Positions 39,645 to 54,600 of a DNA stretch of 64,000 nucleotides are shown in pieces (position 1 is the stretch's first letter; each line of letters starts with the position of its first letter). Origin of the DNA: Phoronis australis (lineage: Eukaryota; Phoronida; Phoronidae); the NCBI GenBank assembly GCA_002633005.1, contig NMRA01000014.1, forward strand, positions 1,646,260 through 1,710,259, in the 5' to 3' direction. The position numbers and the translations under genes were made by a program. Below the pieces are notes generated by a model. The model was not told the origin of the DNA. It searched no databases and saw only the letters and a list, made by a program, of their open reading frames with translations.

Positions 39645-42600
39645 CTACAAATAAGCACACATGTACCATAAAATCTTGCATTTAGGCCATAACAGTTCTA
39701 ATAAAAATCTATCCCGCTAACTAAGGTTAGTTCGCAAATCAGACGTTTTGGTGGAGGTCACGTTCCAGGGGGCGTTAATTGTGATGCTATAGACTGGCTC
39801 CTATTAGAACTATTATGGTATTGACATTTTGCACACTTTGAGCTACTAGAATACGGCGGTATTGCCTTCATGTTGTCGCAGTTGCTGGTGCTTTATTTTT
39901 AACATGTGTGTTCCCAGCACAGATTTGAAGCGACTGATGCGCTAGGAAAGAACTCTGACCTTCATTAGACCAGGTTCGATAGCTTGACTCGGCTGATCAG
40001 ATGTGCGACGAGTCAAAATGTCAAGGACCAAGATAGGATTGTTTTATATCGATAAATGTCTTTTGGGTATGGGGTCCATTTAATGTCTGTGGTCATTTGT
40101 AGCATCATTTGTGTTCCCAGCACAGATGAAGCGACTGGTGAATTTAATACCCCGCTGTACCTGGATGGGGACATATCAAAATTCTGTGAAATCATTGACA
40201 ACGTGATATGACTGACTGTCTATTCTTTTTACAGTTTCCAAATTTTGTCACGCCATTACGGCACCATTCTGGCTTCTCTAAGAGATTCCGCCTTTTGGTT
40301 TTAAATTTCACAAGCCCTCTAAAGGACCAGATGAACACTGGCACACCAATAATAATTATAGGTGCTATGTATCATTTTCAACCAGCAAATACGAATGATT
40401 TTGATTATAATAACGACTTACCACAGAGCCTGGACTTTTATGACCGGCTACTTTTTTTGCAGATTAGTGAAAAAATATGGGCGTTAGTGATGTCCACTGC
40501 CTGTTTGTGGCAACAATCTTAAAGTCCTGCTCTCAAACTGCCCATGTGGTTCCAGTATACGAAAATACTTACTGCATAAATTCTTATTTTCGACACCCTT
40601 TCTTTACATTCTTTTCGCCTTTCTTGCGTTTTCTCGGCCTGGGTTCCTGAATGAATTGTACTTCCGGGTTGGCGGCAAGTTCAAAATGGCGGTGGTTCTT
40701 CGGGTGCGAATCGTGAGTGGCGCGTTCATTTAATTTTTTTCGAGTACGGATCGTGTATTAGTTATGGGGTAGGTACTTCTTGGTTCCTTATAACATCCTC
40801 TAACCATGTAATAAGGGTTAACAACGTGTGAGAGCAGGACTTTAATTTCCCAGGCCATTCTAGAACTAATCCTTCATTGAATTGTTCGAACTTTTTGATT
40901 GGTTGAACGGCAAATATCAGTCCAACCAACATACGGCTTGCAAACCTCACATTGCAATTTCAAAGTTGCGTAATTCCAGCCACAGCTGTTGACATAACAC
41001 AGTTACACATTCACCATCATCTCGCTCCTTAGCCTACAACGGATGTCATTCACGGCCGGAACAAGGCCTACTTACCAGAGGTATCGGAATACAATGGATC
41101 ATTTGCGGCCAAATCAAAACAAGGTCCATCCGTAACTGATAAATCATCAATACCTATGTCGCTCCTGTAACTTAAGCCTCGAACCGCCTCATACGATATC
41201 TAAAAAAAAATCAAATGGTGTTTTTGAAGTCGTTAATGTTCACAGTTTTAAGAGTGAATTGCTTATCGAATCCTGGCAAGGCATCCTCGTCACCAATATT
41301 GTTAATTAATCCTGTGTTTTTCAATCACAGACAGTGAAGATAGACGCGACAAAAATCATTTTGGTTACCTGCGCATTAAATTGTGCCAAACTCAGGTTTT
41401 GGACATGACTACGTGTCAGTGATACTGAAAACATTATTGTCCGAATGTGATGTGAAAACCACGTTCGTGCAACTGCTTGGATTAGAAACGCTGTAGGACT
41501 TTGAATTTACTTGCATGTAACTGTGAACTTATTCAAGGTTTAAAATCACGCTCGGTAACCCCTGAATGCTCCAGATTGATCGGGATGGGTCACATTTCCT
41601 CTTTCATGGGGACAGATTTGTTTGCGTAAAAAATTATTTACTTTTGTATCACAAACACTACTAACTAAAGATAGATGGCGTTCATTGCGGATGTCTTATT
41701 TCATCGCCTCAGTTCACAAAGGGACGGAAGCGTCATTTTACTAGGGCACTCTTAGGTAGAGTTCAGTACGTTGCTGTCTCGCGACCAGAAAATCACATGT
41801 TCTCATTTAAAACACACGTACGCCAACGCATCACGTAATCTCGCAAGGCAATGCTTTTTAGCCACGTCATAGCTATTAGGTCCTAGCGTCACCGAACTCT
41901 ACATGTACCCAAGAGATTTTACAATCGTGTAGCAGGTCTCTATGGATTATATTACATGGTGCCAAAAGTTTTAACTGAAAAATCACCAACGAATTTCGAA
42001 TTACTCGTTCTAATATCAAAGTGAGTGTTTCTGCCACGGTATTCTGGAGCAGAATAAATAGGTGAAGTGATATGCCAATCGCTTTCGGCCTTTCCAGTTG
42101 CACAGTACATGTATCTGCAAAACTGGACCCAGGTGGCATTGGGTAGAAAACGATTCTGCCCTAATTGGCTATATTACAGATTACGAGCATAAATCACATG
42201 ATCACGCCACAACCTGCTCACATTACTGTCATTGTGCATGTTACAGTTAATTGCAACCACAATTCGGGCTTAAAACTTTAGAATAATTAGGAAATTAAGT
42301 CTTGCCCTCTCAGCTGACGTACACATGGAATTTACGGAATGCAATTTCTCATGTGGCAGCTACTCTTGCAATGGGCAATGGTATTGCAATCTCAGTTGTT
42401 CCTCATACCAAGAAGGCTGCAGAAGAATAGGTGGAGTTCACAGATATACTCGGACTTGTACTTCGTTGAATAATGCGAAAATAATCGAAAACCTTATTGG
42501 AAACTCGCACGGTGACTAATTCCTGCTGTATCTCCATGGTGGCTCTAGAGCTAATAAATTTGCACATTATGAATCAACCTACAGCTGGTCTTCCGCTAAC

Positions 42601-45600
42601 GTAATGAGCAAAATGATCCCTGTAGACAGAAACACCTTAGCATAAACACGATCTCATTTACTCATTACGGATAACCCTACTTCACTTCTATTCTACCACA
42701 AGTCTGCCAGGCGTTCAACTTATTGGACGAGCTCACAAACTTATTGCAATGCGTTCCAGTTTAAAAGGATTCGTTAATCTAGACATGGCAAAGATAAGTT
42801 GCAAAGGGTCCACAACCGAAAGCCGTACCGAAAATCTGCCAGATGGCTGAAATTCCACTTGTCCCTTATGCCAACCGGCGCCCTGGTCGCCAGACTTGGA
42901 CCAGAGGAGGTTGGTGGAATGAGTCTCCGTCAGGTAGACGTGCAGTGAGCCCATTGTGCTTCCATACATGCTGTAGTAAAATGTTGTGCATTTGATACCT
43001 GCTCCCTGTTAATGAAATAGTGAAAATAGTTGGGTTATAAATATGGATGGCAATGACAGTCAGTTAAACTTCTCCATGTAGCAATTCTAATTGACAAAAA
43101 ACGTGCTTTATATAGTAAAATCAATTAATTCTAATACGCCAAATAGATCAGAGGTCTGTTTTATGAAAAGTAACTGAGACTTCGGACAGAAAATTGGCGT
43201 TTCGTTCCACACAACAACTTATGAAAACTGATCAAATCTCATTTGAGCAAACGTGCAAATCTCTTATAATACAGACATAACTGCTAGTCACTGAGATGCT
43301 AACTATGCATTATTTCTGGACTAAACCTTTATTCAGCAATTGAGAAGTGCGACAGTAATACCAAATTCCTGTCTTAAATCTAAAGTCACTTTTCATGAAA
43401 CACACTCAAGGCTACATATTTAACTGTGTATTGTGACCTACAGAATTCTGAAAATAAATGTAAAATGTGCGCCATTGATCCGTTAAAGTATAACTAAGCT
43501 TCATTTTCATTCCTATGAAGGCCATGCATACTATTCAATACTAATTTGCGAACGGCACTAAATGTCAAAACTACCCACGGTGCGAGTACTTACGTTCATT
43601 TCCGGAGATAGTATCCTGGCATTCTCCCCAGGGGTTCTAGGTGATGACGTTTCAAAGTAGAGGTACCTGCCTAAACAAAAGAACATCATTACGCTTGCAA
43701 CAAAGTTTATGAATCTGGAGGTTGTCTCAAATTGTAATCGTGTCACACTAGTGCAGTGAAATAAAATACAATATTCGTGTACGGTACATGTATAACACAG
43801 TGAAACTTAAGAGCTGGAGGTACAAATTTGCCAAAACGCCACCAGTGTAACCATAGACTATAGTACATGGACCGCCAACTCCGTATATTTTCAATCGAAG
43901 AAATCTGTGATCTTACGCAGAAGCCCTGACGAATAGCGACACCTGTAAAGTTACCAAGTTTTACTTCAAGTCTGGAAAGTACATTGTCCTGCTAACCATG
44001 GTCAGCTGTTGTGTGGTCGAGTGCTAAAAGTACTCACGATACCAACAGGTCTACTATTGAAAGACTTTTAACAGCGTTTCAATGCCGAAATTTTTTTTTC
44101 GTTGTACTGGACAGTAAAATAGGTGCGAAAATTTCCTGATACAATACCTTAACCGGAAACTGAAAATGGCGCCTCCTCTAGGATACTACGCAAGAAAATG
44201 TCGGAGTTGCGAATCTGTTGTCTGTGATCTATGGTGTACATGTAACATATGGGCGGCGCAGCACTGAAATAAGTGGGGACTAAAGCCTCCCAGCTCACTT
44301 TGTTGTGCCACGTGGCACATGAGTACTCATGTGAACAATGGCGGCGCAGCACTGACATAAGTGGGTGGCTTTAGCACCCCCTGCCTCTTATGTTGCGCCA
44401 CCCATGTAACAGCGGTTCAGTTTTGGTTCACTTGTGTCTAAAACTTTCGTATACGCCTCTAGGTCTCCTGCGCCAAAAGGGGCATAAGTATGATCGAAAA
44501 AGAGCTATCATTAGATTTGATATTTTAAAGAACAAAATTGCACCCATAACTGTTTTGAGATGAAAAACTTATGTGTTACAATACTCTATCAGAAGGAAAA
44601 ATTGATTAAACAATTGGCATTGGAAGTGAAATTACGTTTTCTGATAACATCAACACCAACACCGATAGAAAGCCAAACAATGCAGCCAGATCGAAAGTTG
44701 AAAAAAGCTGTTAAAGTGGGCTTCGCCAGTCTCAGCGCGTGCTCTCCAGCGATGCTCAGATTAATAAGCTGTGTGCAGTATCATACCCGGCTCGGTAACA
44801 ACAATAGCCTCACTTTCATATTGTCGCAATTCATGCCAGCAACGCTTACGTCATGCATCTATAAAAATCATTCAATGGTCGAAGTTAAGTTTCACAACTC
44901 GGCCTGAAATTCGGTAAGACTTAACAGGGACCTTTTCACGAAAGGCTTTTGTGATGGTCACTCTGACATCCATCAATAGTTACTTGGGATTTCTGAGACT
45001 AATAACAAATTTACACGAGACTTTATGTTCAAAAGAACATCTCATTAACAAGCTTGCGACACGTAAACACTTAATCGACTTAATTTTACGTTATGGCACA
45101 ACTGGGAACTAAGTAACTGTTCCGAGTCCAATTGTGGGTACGCTAAGGTGTTTAACCGATCCAAAGTGACCATGACACCATTACGTACAGTGTACATGTA
45201 AACCTCTTCCGTGGCATTAACATGTAAACGTAAGCCTACGGGTCACCATGTGCCTTCACTGGGAACCCATTGCTCGAGAAGGCCTGCAGGTAAATGTATT
45301 TGTTACTTCACGCATCAATGCCATAACAACTAACGGGCATGACTCACACAAGCAGTTGCCTTCGATTTCTTGGTGAACTTCAACAATTACTGTGCAAGCA
45401 AATTAGTGCGATCAACTTGTTAGTGCGCATGTGCAAATGTGAGTACCCAAATTCGTGAGAAAAGCTAAGCTCTGAGCATATCACAAGACATGTGTTGTGA
45501 GCGCGTTTTGTGTCAGTTTGTCATGAGACGACAATCAGGTAGTTACTGTCGGGTTTGGATATCTCATCATTCTTAAATATATCCCCATCAACGCCGATTT

Positions 45601-48600
45601 TATCTAAATGAAATAAAAGAATGAAAACAAAATGATAATAGTGGTCAAAACAAACCATGGTATGAACGAAAACAGCCGATTAAATGGTGCCATCTCATTT
45701 GCGTTTTCAAATGTTGGATCTCATTTCTAGGCACAAAGCTTCGTCATGCCTTTGTCAAACAGATAGTCACTTCTGGGAACGCTCGTAGGGGTTTAGATTA
45801 GTTCAACATGCACGCATATGTGTGAACAGCCAGGAACATCTATCCAGCTGAACCACGGTCGTACCATAATTATTCAACAGGGGTCGTCTAATGCAAAAAT
45901 TGTTGGCGACCAATGGAAGGTTTACGGGAAGCAATGGGGGCTGATCCCGTGGGACCGCTGACTCATATCGCCAGCTACCGCTGGCATAGGGGACAGTTTG
46001 ACTTCATGAAAAGACCTTTTCACAGTGAATGTCATCACACGGAATAACAAAAGCTAAAATGCCTCCTCGTCCTCCAGAGGCCACTGGTATCCGGTCCGAC
46101 GTGACCAGCCGCCAAGAAGTTGCTATTTAACAGTCTCCCATTGGGGGTGAAATTTTTGGCAATTTGGGGTCATTTCTCAATAACGGGGTACCCGGAACGC
46201 AAAGATGAAACGAAGGTTGACCGGCGCAGTACTGTTTATAATGAACGCGGGGCAAGGAACCTCTTCCGTGGCTACTCCCATGAATTGGACATTTTAAGAG
46301 AACCAGACGATGGCACCGTCAGTAATGAATCAGTTAATGAGTAGGAGCAAATGAATATAGAAACAAAAGATTAAATCAAAAGTGCACCAACGGGTTTTGT
46401 ATGGCACCATCACCGCCGCCACCTTCGACAAGTCACCACCACCAACACTATCACCTCCACCTACAACGCCCATTCACTAACCGCGACACGTGGTATGGTC
46501 GCATGACGGACCCGTGAGAGCTGACTTCGTAGGACCCTTATTGAGGGTGAACTTCAACTGTGTGACTGTTTTGAATCCACACAAATCAGCCTCGAATGTG
46601 CAATTAAACAAAACCTTGCTGCCATTGCGAACTGAAAGGTGCGAAATCATGTTTGAAGACAATTTAATTTTAGCAATACAGCGTACAAGTGTTAGTCACG
46701 TGTTCATGTGGTCAGGTCTTTGGTCAGGTTTACCTTCCAAGGTGTTTGACAATGTTAAGTCAAAGTCTAACCATTCAAGTACCGTGACAGCGAATCTTCT
46801 CTGACTGACCCCGGCCAGTTCTGTATCTCGATACCTTTCCACTACACGCCTAATTTCGTTAAAACCATTGGATTACAAAGAAACTTGATTTACTGTATAC
46901 GCATACAATGTACACCGATTGGTAAGGATGAACTAGGACTTGTTTGACAACAGAAAATACCTTCAAGACTTAGAATGCATGTAACAAGTATTCGCCATTA
47001 CTTACTTGATTGCTCAGGGATGCGCAGATCGTTTTGGGAAAGCGCGTTACGATCAGCAAGGATGATGTCATCAATAGCAATATCACTTAGATAACTAGTT
47101 CCAGAGGTCGCCTCGAAAATTATCTGAAAATATGTTTATCGATTTATGACAGCTGCCCACCTCAGTTGAAAGTTTGTATAATAATTTTGTGTTTAGGCAA
47201 CGGCGGAATACTTACTTGCACTTTCAGCATCTTTAGGATGACCAAAAGGATTTAACACTTCACAAATATGAACAAATTCAATCGCAGCTCATGGCGTTTG
47301 ACTGTCGTCCAAGACAGTACGGTGTTGAAAATGGTTGCGGGACAGTAAATCAGACCAACCATCTTTTTGTTCTTTTAATTCTCAAAAGGACCTCCATATT
47401 AATATTTATGTTTCTGTTAAACTCGAGTTTGAGTTCGTTTGGACGAAACTTGTGCTTACAGTAGGGCCACTACTTTGAACGACCCTCGAACATATTCTCG
47501 TTATGTAAGTTATGGTTATTTTCTGATAAACGGTGACAAACTGAAATACGCCTTGTCGCTAGGTGTTGACAGAGTATATATAGGACCGCGTTATGCGCTT
47601 TTGTACTTATGGAAATTTGTTGGAATGGGATTTCCAAATGTTTTATTATTTTTTGTGACAATCACGTAGTCAACTGTGGGGAGGTGGGTTAGTCGAAAGA
47701 TTCACGCGGAAATGCCCAATGTCTCAAAATACTTGGTAATAGAGGAATTCATTCGTCTCTGTAATTATGGCAATACTTGCACGTCAAAACTAGAAATTGA
47801 GTCGAGCGAAAGACGATTTCAATCTCGTTATCTCGCACAAAGCCAAAGAGTTTCATGTCAAATAATCTGTCCTTCAAAGGTTCGCGAAATACTGACCACG
47901 TTTCATAAATACCGTACACGAATCGCCATACATGTAATACTCCTAACTGTCGCTACAGTTTCAATTCCGTATGTGTTAACTTTGAGCATCCAAAAAGTAA
48001 TTTTGATTTTTGGCAAACATGTAATAAGTCAAGTTGTAAGACCCAAACTGAAATAATCAATAGCAACATTTATCACTGGTGCTGTGGTTCAGGGATGAGT
48101 CACGGAATCAATTAAAACCCACCTGAAATGGTCGCAGGGGTTTTATTAACACGTTTCCTTCCAACCAGCGCTCTCCCTTATTTCCTGAAGTCGTAAAGAG
48201 GGGGTAGTCAGGCTGACCACTTTCCCGTTGTATAACGCGCAAAGTTCCCATGCCTTGTCCGTGCATTGAGTAGTAAAACCTTCAAAAACATGGAGAGCGT
48301 TTCGATTACACATTGATCGAGTATGTGCATTTGAAATTATGCTCAAGCCAATAATTACAAAAATTAGCTGGTTAAAAAACGAAAAAAAGAATAATAGCTC
48401 TTATCAAGTCGACCTCACTTGGCTCAAAATATTCCATGTGGGAATGTGTTTTCGTTCCCAAGTCACAGGCAATGAGTACTAGACCCATTTGCGATTTGAC
48501 AATTTTAGGATTGGCTAATAAACATTGAAGAGCTTTCTTCAAGTCGCTGATGGTTGCAATGTCTTAATAGTAAAGGAAATGGAATCATCCCACTATAAAT

Positions 48601-51600
48601 AACATGAGAGTAAAAGGTAAACTACAGATTTTAAACAACGAAGCAGGGCGAGATAAAGTTTTAATAACAACAGTTACGGTCAGAATGTTTTTGTTCGAAT
48701 TTACTGTTTCTTAGTGCCAAGGCTGATGAAAACGAGGTTTTAGTGTAGTGGCTTATCCAAGAAACTTCGTCACTCTGTAGATGTTGACTTTTCGTCCGAA
48801 TTTGTTTACCATTTGATCACCTATTTTGTCTCTTGTTGTATATCAAAACAATACAACTTGTATTAATGAATTGCCAAATTTGGATGAAGGGAAAAATGAC
48901 AAGTCGAAATGGAGCTTATTCCCAGTAGACTTGTAAGAATATTGTCACGTTATGTGCTATGCTCTCAAGCTACAGACCGCCGTTAATAATGGCAGTATTG
49001 AAGCATCCCTGCCAAAGTTCTTTATCGCAGTCACAGGAAGACTCAGTAGTCGTACACGAAATAAGATATCCACTTTTCAAAAATATTCCAAATCTTAAGA
49101 ACTCTATCAAAACCCGTGGGAAGTGTTCTATTTGGATTCCCTAACACAAATCTACAAACATTTCCTAGTTTTTCAAGGAAAGTGTCCAGTCCACTGTTCA
49201 AAGCTTAGATCTATATGATTTGCTGCAGCTTTTTAGTCATGTCGTCGCAGTGCAGCAAAGTGTTTTAAAATAAATAAATTAAATTAATGGGCTTACTTTA
49301 AACACAATACTTTTGCGAACCGGTGAATTACAGGTGAAATCAGTCTCGCTTTATCGCCACTTTGTGTCGGCTGAGAAGCTTCAAGAAACATGTAATGGCC
49401 TATAAGAAACGAAAGAAAGCGTTCTAGATCACCGCAAACATGGCGGGAACAAACCACGCAGATTTAGAATTTTGCCTGATCAGCTGAAATAAGAGACTAA
49501 AAACATACTATATGTAGGCAGTCATAACTATTTTCCTCTTATCTCGTCAGTTGCTTTTTGTTCCAACTGTTTCCTTATTGGCTTTTCAAGATAATATAAA
49601 AAAGCTTGTCGTATCAACGCCTTTTTTGCTATTCACTGAATGTATTCAAGCAATTAAGTCGTTAGCAAGTTTAGGCCCTACAACTTCCGGGTTGTTGGAA
49701 AGCGAGACATGCCAACTATAGTTGTGTTCAATAGACGAGCTTGAAACTTCATCCAAAGTCGAACACCTACACGTAGGCTAAAATTGTAATGGGTACCCAA
49801 TATCTACTTTGTTGAAAAGGTCTTGCATAGCATGTGCGTATACCTTCCGTTGTTCTCAAGGTGTGATCATCGTTCGGTCCCGTTTGGTCGCTAGGTGTCC
49901 CTGCGTGTTGTCTTGTCCAATCGCGGTCATCCGTGTCGTCTTGTGTCCACCCGCACAAAGATTCTTCAAAGTTACAGTAGTTGATCTTTCCGGCTGCACA
50001 ACACGATCAATAAACGAACATTAACTCTCAAGTGTCAGGTATGAATTGAGGGATTGGGAAAGGAGGTCACGTATAAAGTATCGTGGTTGCCTAAGTACAG
50101 GAACTCCTCCACTATCAAGCATGTACAGTATTATCAAGACATACAATCCAAATTTTAAAAATAGCTTAGTGATTCAATTCTCTATCAATGACGGACAGCA
50201 ACTACATTTAAGTGTAAAAAAATTAACGTGGCACTTTGACGGAATGTTATCTCATTCCATTTTGCCGCTGACAATCTAAATGACGTCACCAACATTTCTG
50301 TCGAAAAGCTGCTCTTGGCAGCTAGTGTTTGCTCTTGTGAGTGACGGACCTAGAATTCTGGCGCTCTAATGCATATGATTAACCGGTTTTATGAGAGTAA
50401 AGGTTCCAATTCTATCTTCGTCTTTCGCCACCTATCCACGTCGAAATGCAGTTTAAACTCAGTATATTAGCAGCCCGGCTATGGGTAGTTTTCTTATACA
50501 CACACCAACACAAAGAGGCTGGGAGGAAGTCCATTCCCCGTTGTCCATGCAGTATCTCTGGTTACTTCCAATCAAAGTGAACCCTCGTCGACACGAGTAA
50601 GTCATCGTAGCACCAACAGCGAAACTGGCACCCTCTCGGAAGCCATTTTCAGGAAGACCCGGGTCGTTACATCGTGTAACATCTGAAAATCAGTATAAAT
50701 TGTAATTATAAACGGAATTTTGGCAATTTTGAGAAACACACCCTTTACAATACGCAACTTTAAACGGATCAAAACGAATCCATAATCAATTATCACAGAG
50801 GTTGTTTATATTTGAAGACGGTGTCTGTATTCATTCACCGCTTTTCACGATTGGTATGTCTTTTTCTTCATCCTTTTCAATAACTCGTGTACTGAAATGA
50901 TACCCTTTTCAAAAATGTTCGTTCTGTCCTACACTTCGAGGACATACCCTTCCGCAAAACTTCATAGAGATCATAGAGTCAATATGTCTAAGTCAGGCTG
51001 CAGTTGGGTAACGTAGAGTGAAATTTTAATGAATCGTAAGAGAATATTGAGAATTGTCAATCACATTTAACACATGGTTTAGGAAAGTTCGTCCATTCAA
51101 ATGAAGAGTTTTAAAATTGTTGTGGGCACCGTGTAAGAGTGAGCCAGACACCAGATTTGGGAACTTTTCGTCGGAGTTTTCCAAGTTTTCGTGAATCTAA
51201 CGCATTTCCAGAATTCCACAAATCGCGTTCGTATCACGAAAACAACCGTTACGCCATTTTTGTAAGTTCTTGTTCGCAGATATACAGCGCGATACCTATA
51301 GAGTAGATATTAATTAATTCAAAGCAAGATGTAGGCCTACAAAGTCAATTGCCGTACATGTAGGATCATATTGGGCGGCAGTTTGTAAAATACAATGATT
51401 GTCGTTGCCAACTGTGGGTTATGGGAATGAGAATACACTTTTGAACAATTATTGTCTTGACACAAACATTTCAAGTCTGGTATCCACGCTACCTGTTGGC
51501 CACACATGTGACCTAATGACCAATTGTCTGCAAGATTTCTGCCTCCGAGTCGACCAGGACTGGAACCCGGGACCTTCTGCCAACCGTGCAGACACTCCAA

Positions 51601-54600
51601 TCCACTGAGCCAAATCAGACATTGGACATCTTGTCCATAAATTCCTGAGTGTATATAATGTGTGCGAATCTTGAACTGGTTTAAAATATAGATCACATAT
51701 ATTTTAAGCCTGGTCTGCACACCACCTGTGGTCACATCACGTGACTTGTCTTGACACTTCAAGAAGAATGGATGCTGACAGTCTTCACCACTCATTGATT
51801 AGATAGACAATTCCCAAACAAGTACTGTAGATTACAACATTCAATAAGACAATTGGAAAAGTTTACTCACTGCAGTTATATAGCATGTTGACCTTAAAAA
51901 TATCAATGGGACTCAGTCTTTCTCGTTGACCCATCTCTGTAGCGGCAACTGGGTCATTGCCTAAGGGAATAATAGTTGGCATGGTTGGATTGATGGCAAA
52001 AGCGTTGGCCTTGTAGTGAAGGATGGACCCATAGTCGTAAGGGGCTCCCAGAGTAGACTGCTTGGTTATAGAGTACTTGGCAAAATTCATTCTGTGCACT
52101 GAAACAATGAGTAAAATTTTGAAGTAAGAATTTAATGGAAGAGGAATAAACGGTGAACAATGGTACATGTGTACTTGTTTTCAAAATAAACGTGGTAGAC
52201 ATTGGTAGAGCTGTTTCAAACAGATGAAAACCTGAAACTGTGAATGCCTACAAATATGTACCGGAAGGAAATCAAGTTACTGCTTGACCACCAGGTTTCA
52301 CTGCATGTAGGCATTCTGAGAGCACTCAAAACTCGGCTCGAAAATCAACCAATAACATGACTAATTTCAAGTAAACTTAGACATTTTTACCCGAATCATG
52401 GTTGGTTTCGAGTCTGAGTCTGTATCAAGTGTGAGTTAGGAGATTACACCTTGGTCACAGAAAACAACGTGATACAAAAGCGTCCAGACCAGGGGCACGT
52501 TTCATGAAAAGTGACTTAAACTTTAAGTAAGGAATTTTGTCTTACGGTCCCCCCTCACAATTTTCAAATAAAGATTTAGCCATGCAGTAATTAGCACATC
52601 ACATTAACACATGCAAGTTCTCTGAGTAACAAGCATTCATGGACATATTCTGAGGGACCTTGTGTACTTTTGCTAAAGTGAATTTCAGAAGTAGTTGTTT
52701 GGGCCGTGAGACCGAATTTTTAACTTCAGTCTAGAGTCACTTTTCATGAAAAGAGACCATGATGTGTTGTATAATGGCTGCACTATAGATAAAACTACAG
52801 CTGTGTCCCATCCTTGAAACTAAACCATGTCAAAAGGACTTCTGGCTCAGCCTTTGGATGCAACGAATTGCTACTATGCTAGTAACCATACTAAAACAAT
52901 CAATAAGTCTTTCTTAACAGTTGGCTGTTGTGTTGTAGCCGTTACAGGGTATTCATTGAATGTTATCAGGCATGTTTTCCGTAGTGGTTAGAATCTCGCG
53001 AAAACGCAAACTAACGTCCTTGTCGAGATTTTTACCCATTGCCCAATTGCCCATTGATTTAATCACACATACATCGTATTGTTGGTAAACATGCATGTAC
53101 ACGTTTACAGGAGATAGAGTCAAGAAAACCGAATAAAAAACTCACTACTCAGTACATTGTCGAGGTCTATCCTAACATATTCGTCCCTATCCCATCGGCT
53201 TTGTTCGTGCCAGAATCCAAGGGAGTGCATGAGTTCGTGGAGAATAGTTCCTTTCGTTCGGCAGGCGTTTGACAATGAGAGGTTCTGCATTCCTCCCTGA
53301 CGTCCAACAGAACTAAAGCACCTGCCATAAGTAACATGCAGAATACATTACAATACTGAAGACTGCAAACGTCTTCGGTGGATTGAGGAATCGGGAGTAT
53401 CGACATTCACTTAGACCGGCTAACGAACGAAGGATCCACTATTGGTTGTGAAGGCATTGAGAATAGCGAGAGATTTACTAACACTGAGAAGCTCATAGGA
53501 TCAAGGCCCTACACCGTACATGTACATGACTGCTTGGGCATGCATTTGTGTATTTGACGACCGTTTTTTTGGCGCTACTTAGAGCGTGTGAAAGTTCTCG
53601 TCCCTCAATATGTTGTATATTTTGGAGAACAAAAATTGGTGATTAAAAAACAAAAAATCCTAAACAAGGAAACATGGTCTGTAATTATAAAAAATATCAT
53701 ACAGGAGAAATTGAAATGGTAGTGTGTACGTTTTAAAAGTTCTAAGAGATGTTGAGTTTTTTATGATTTAAGATACATGATAACTGATCTGTTAGGACTA
53801 CAAGTATACCAATGGTTCGATTTTACATTCTGTTCACAAAATGTACATATTCTGCTTTGAATGTTGTTAATTATTAAATCTCGTACTCGAAGTACATCAA
53901 TATGGTTTACAGCCCGCAAACCATGAGCTCAGTCAGATTGTCATATAAATAAGACTCTTTAGACTAACGTTTATACTCTAACCAATTCACATTTCAGATA
54001 ATTGTCACTAAGTAAATCAATGGTCGTGACCTGACTCAACAAATTTGCGAATAGTTTAAAATATTAAAAGGTACACACATGTTATAATGCTTTTGGTTAA
54101 ACTTCAGTCATCATTTTTGCAGGCGACTTTGGACTCCACTATTTCGTTCAATGCACGTGACAGACACAACAATCTGCACTCGTTATTGTGAATGCGTGCT
54201 AAAAATGACTACATACTAGTAATCACTCAACTGATTCATACTGAGGAAGCATGGGCGAGCTTTAGAAATTTGTTTCCGCGTGCCAGACACTGCATGGCTT
54301 CACGGAAACATCCAGGGAACCAATACAAGAATCCCACGCTTCCTGACGACAGCAGAAACTAGATACAACAATCGCGTATGAAGGGGGCAATCGTGACACT
54401 TCTCCAGCTCTAGAACTATGTGTAGGTATGAACTATGAGAAAAAAGCGGCAACTCACCCATTTAGCGGCAAGATATTTACATAATCAACCTCGTTATCCC
54501 TGGGCTTAAATCGTATACACGTTTGACTGTGGAACTCTTGCATCGCCTTCATTATTTCATTTTTCATCTCCAAATCACCATCTGCATAAGTTAGAAACAC

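Noticed and set aside
47676-48056. 126-codon plus-strand open frame with a hydrophobic stretch
   Set aside because: Lies in an intron of the astacin gene, antisense, with no recognisable motif or splice support.
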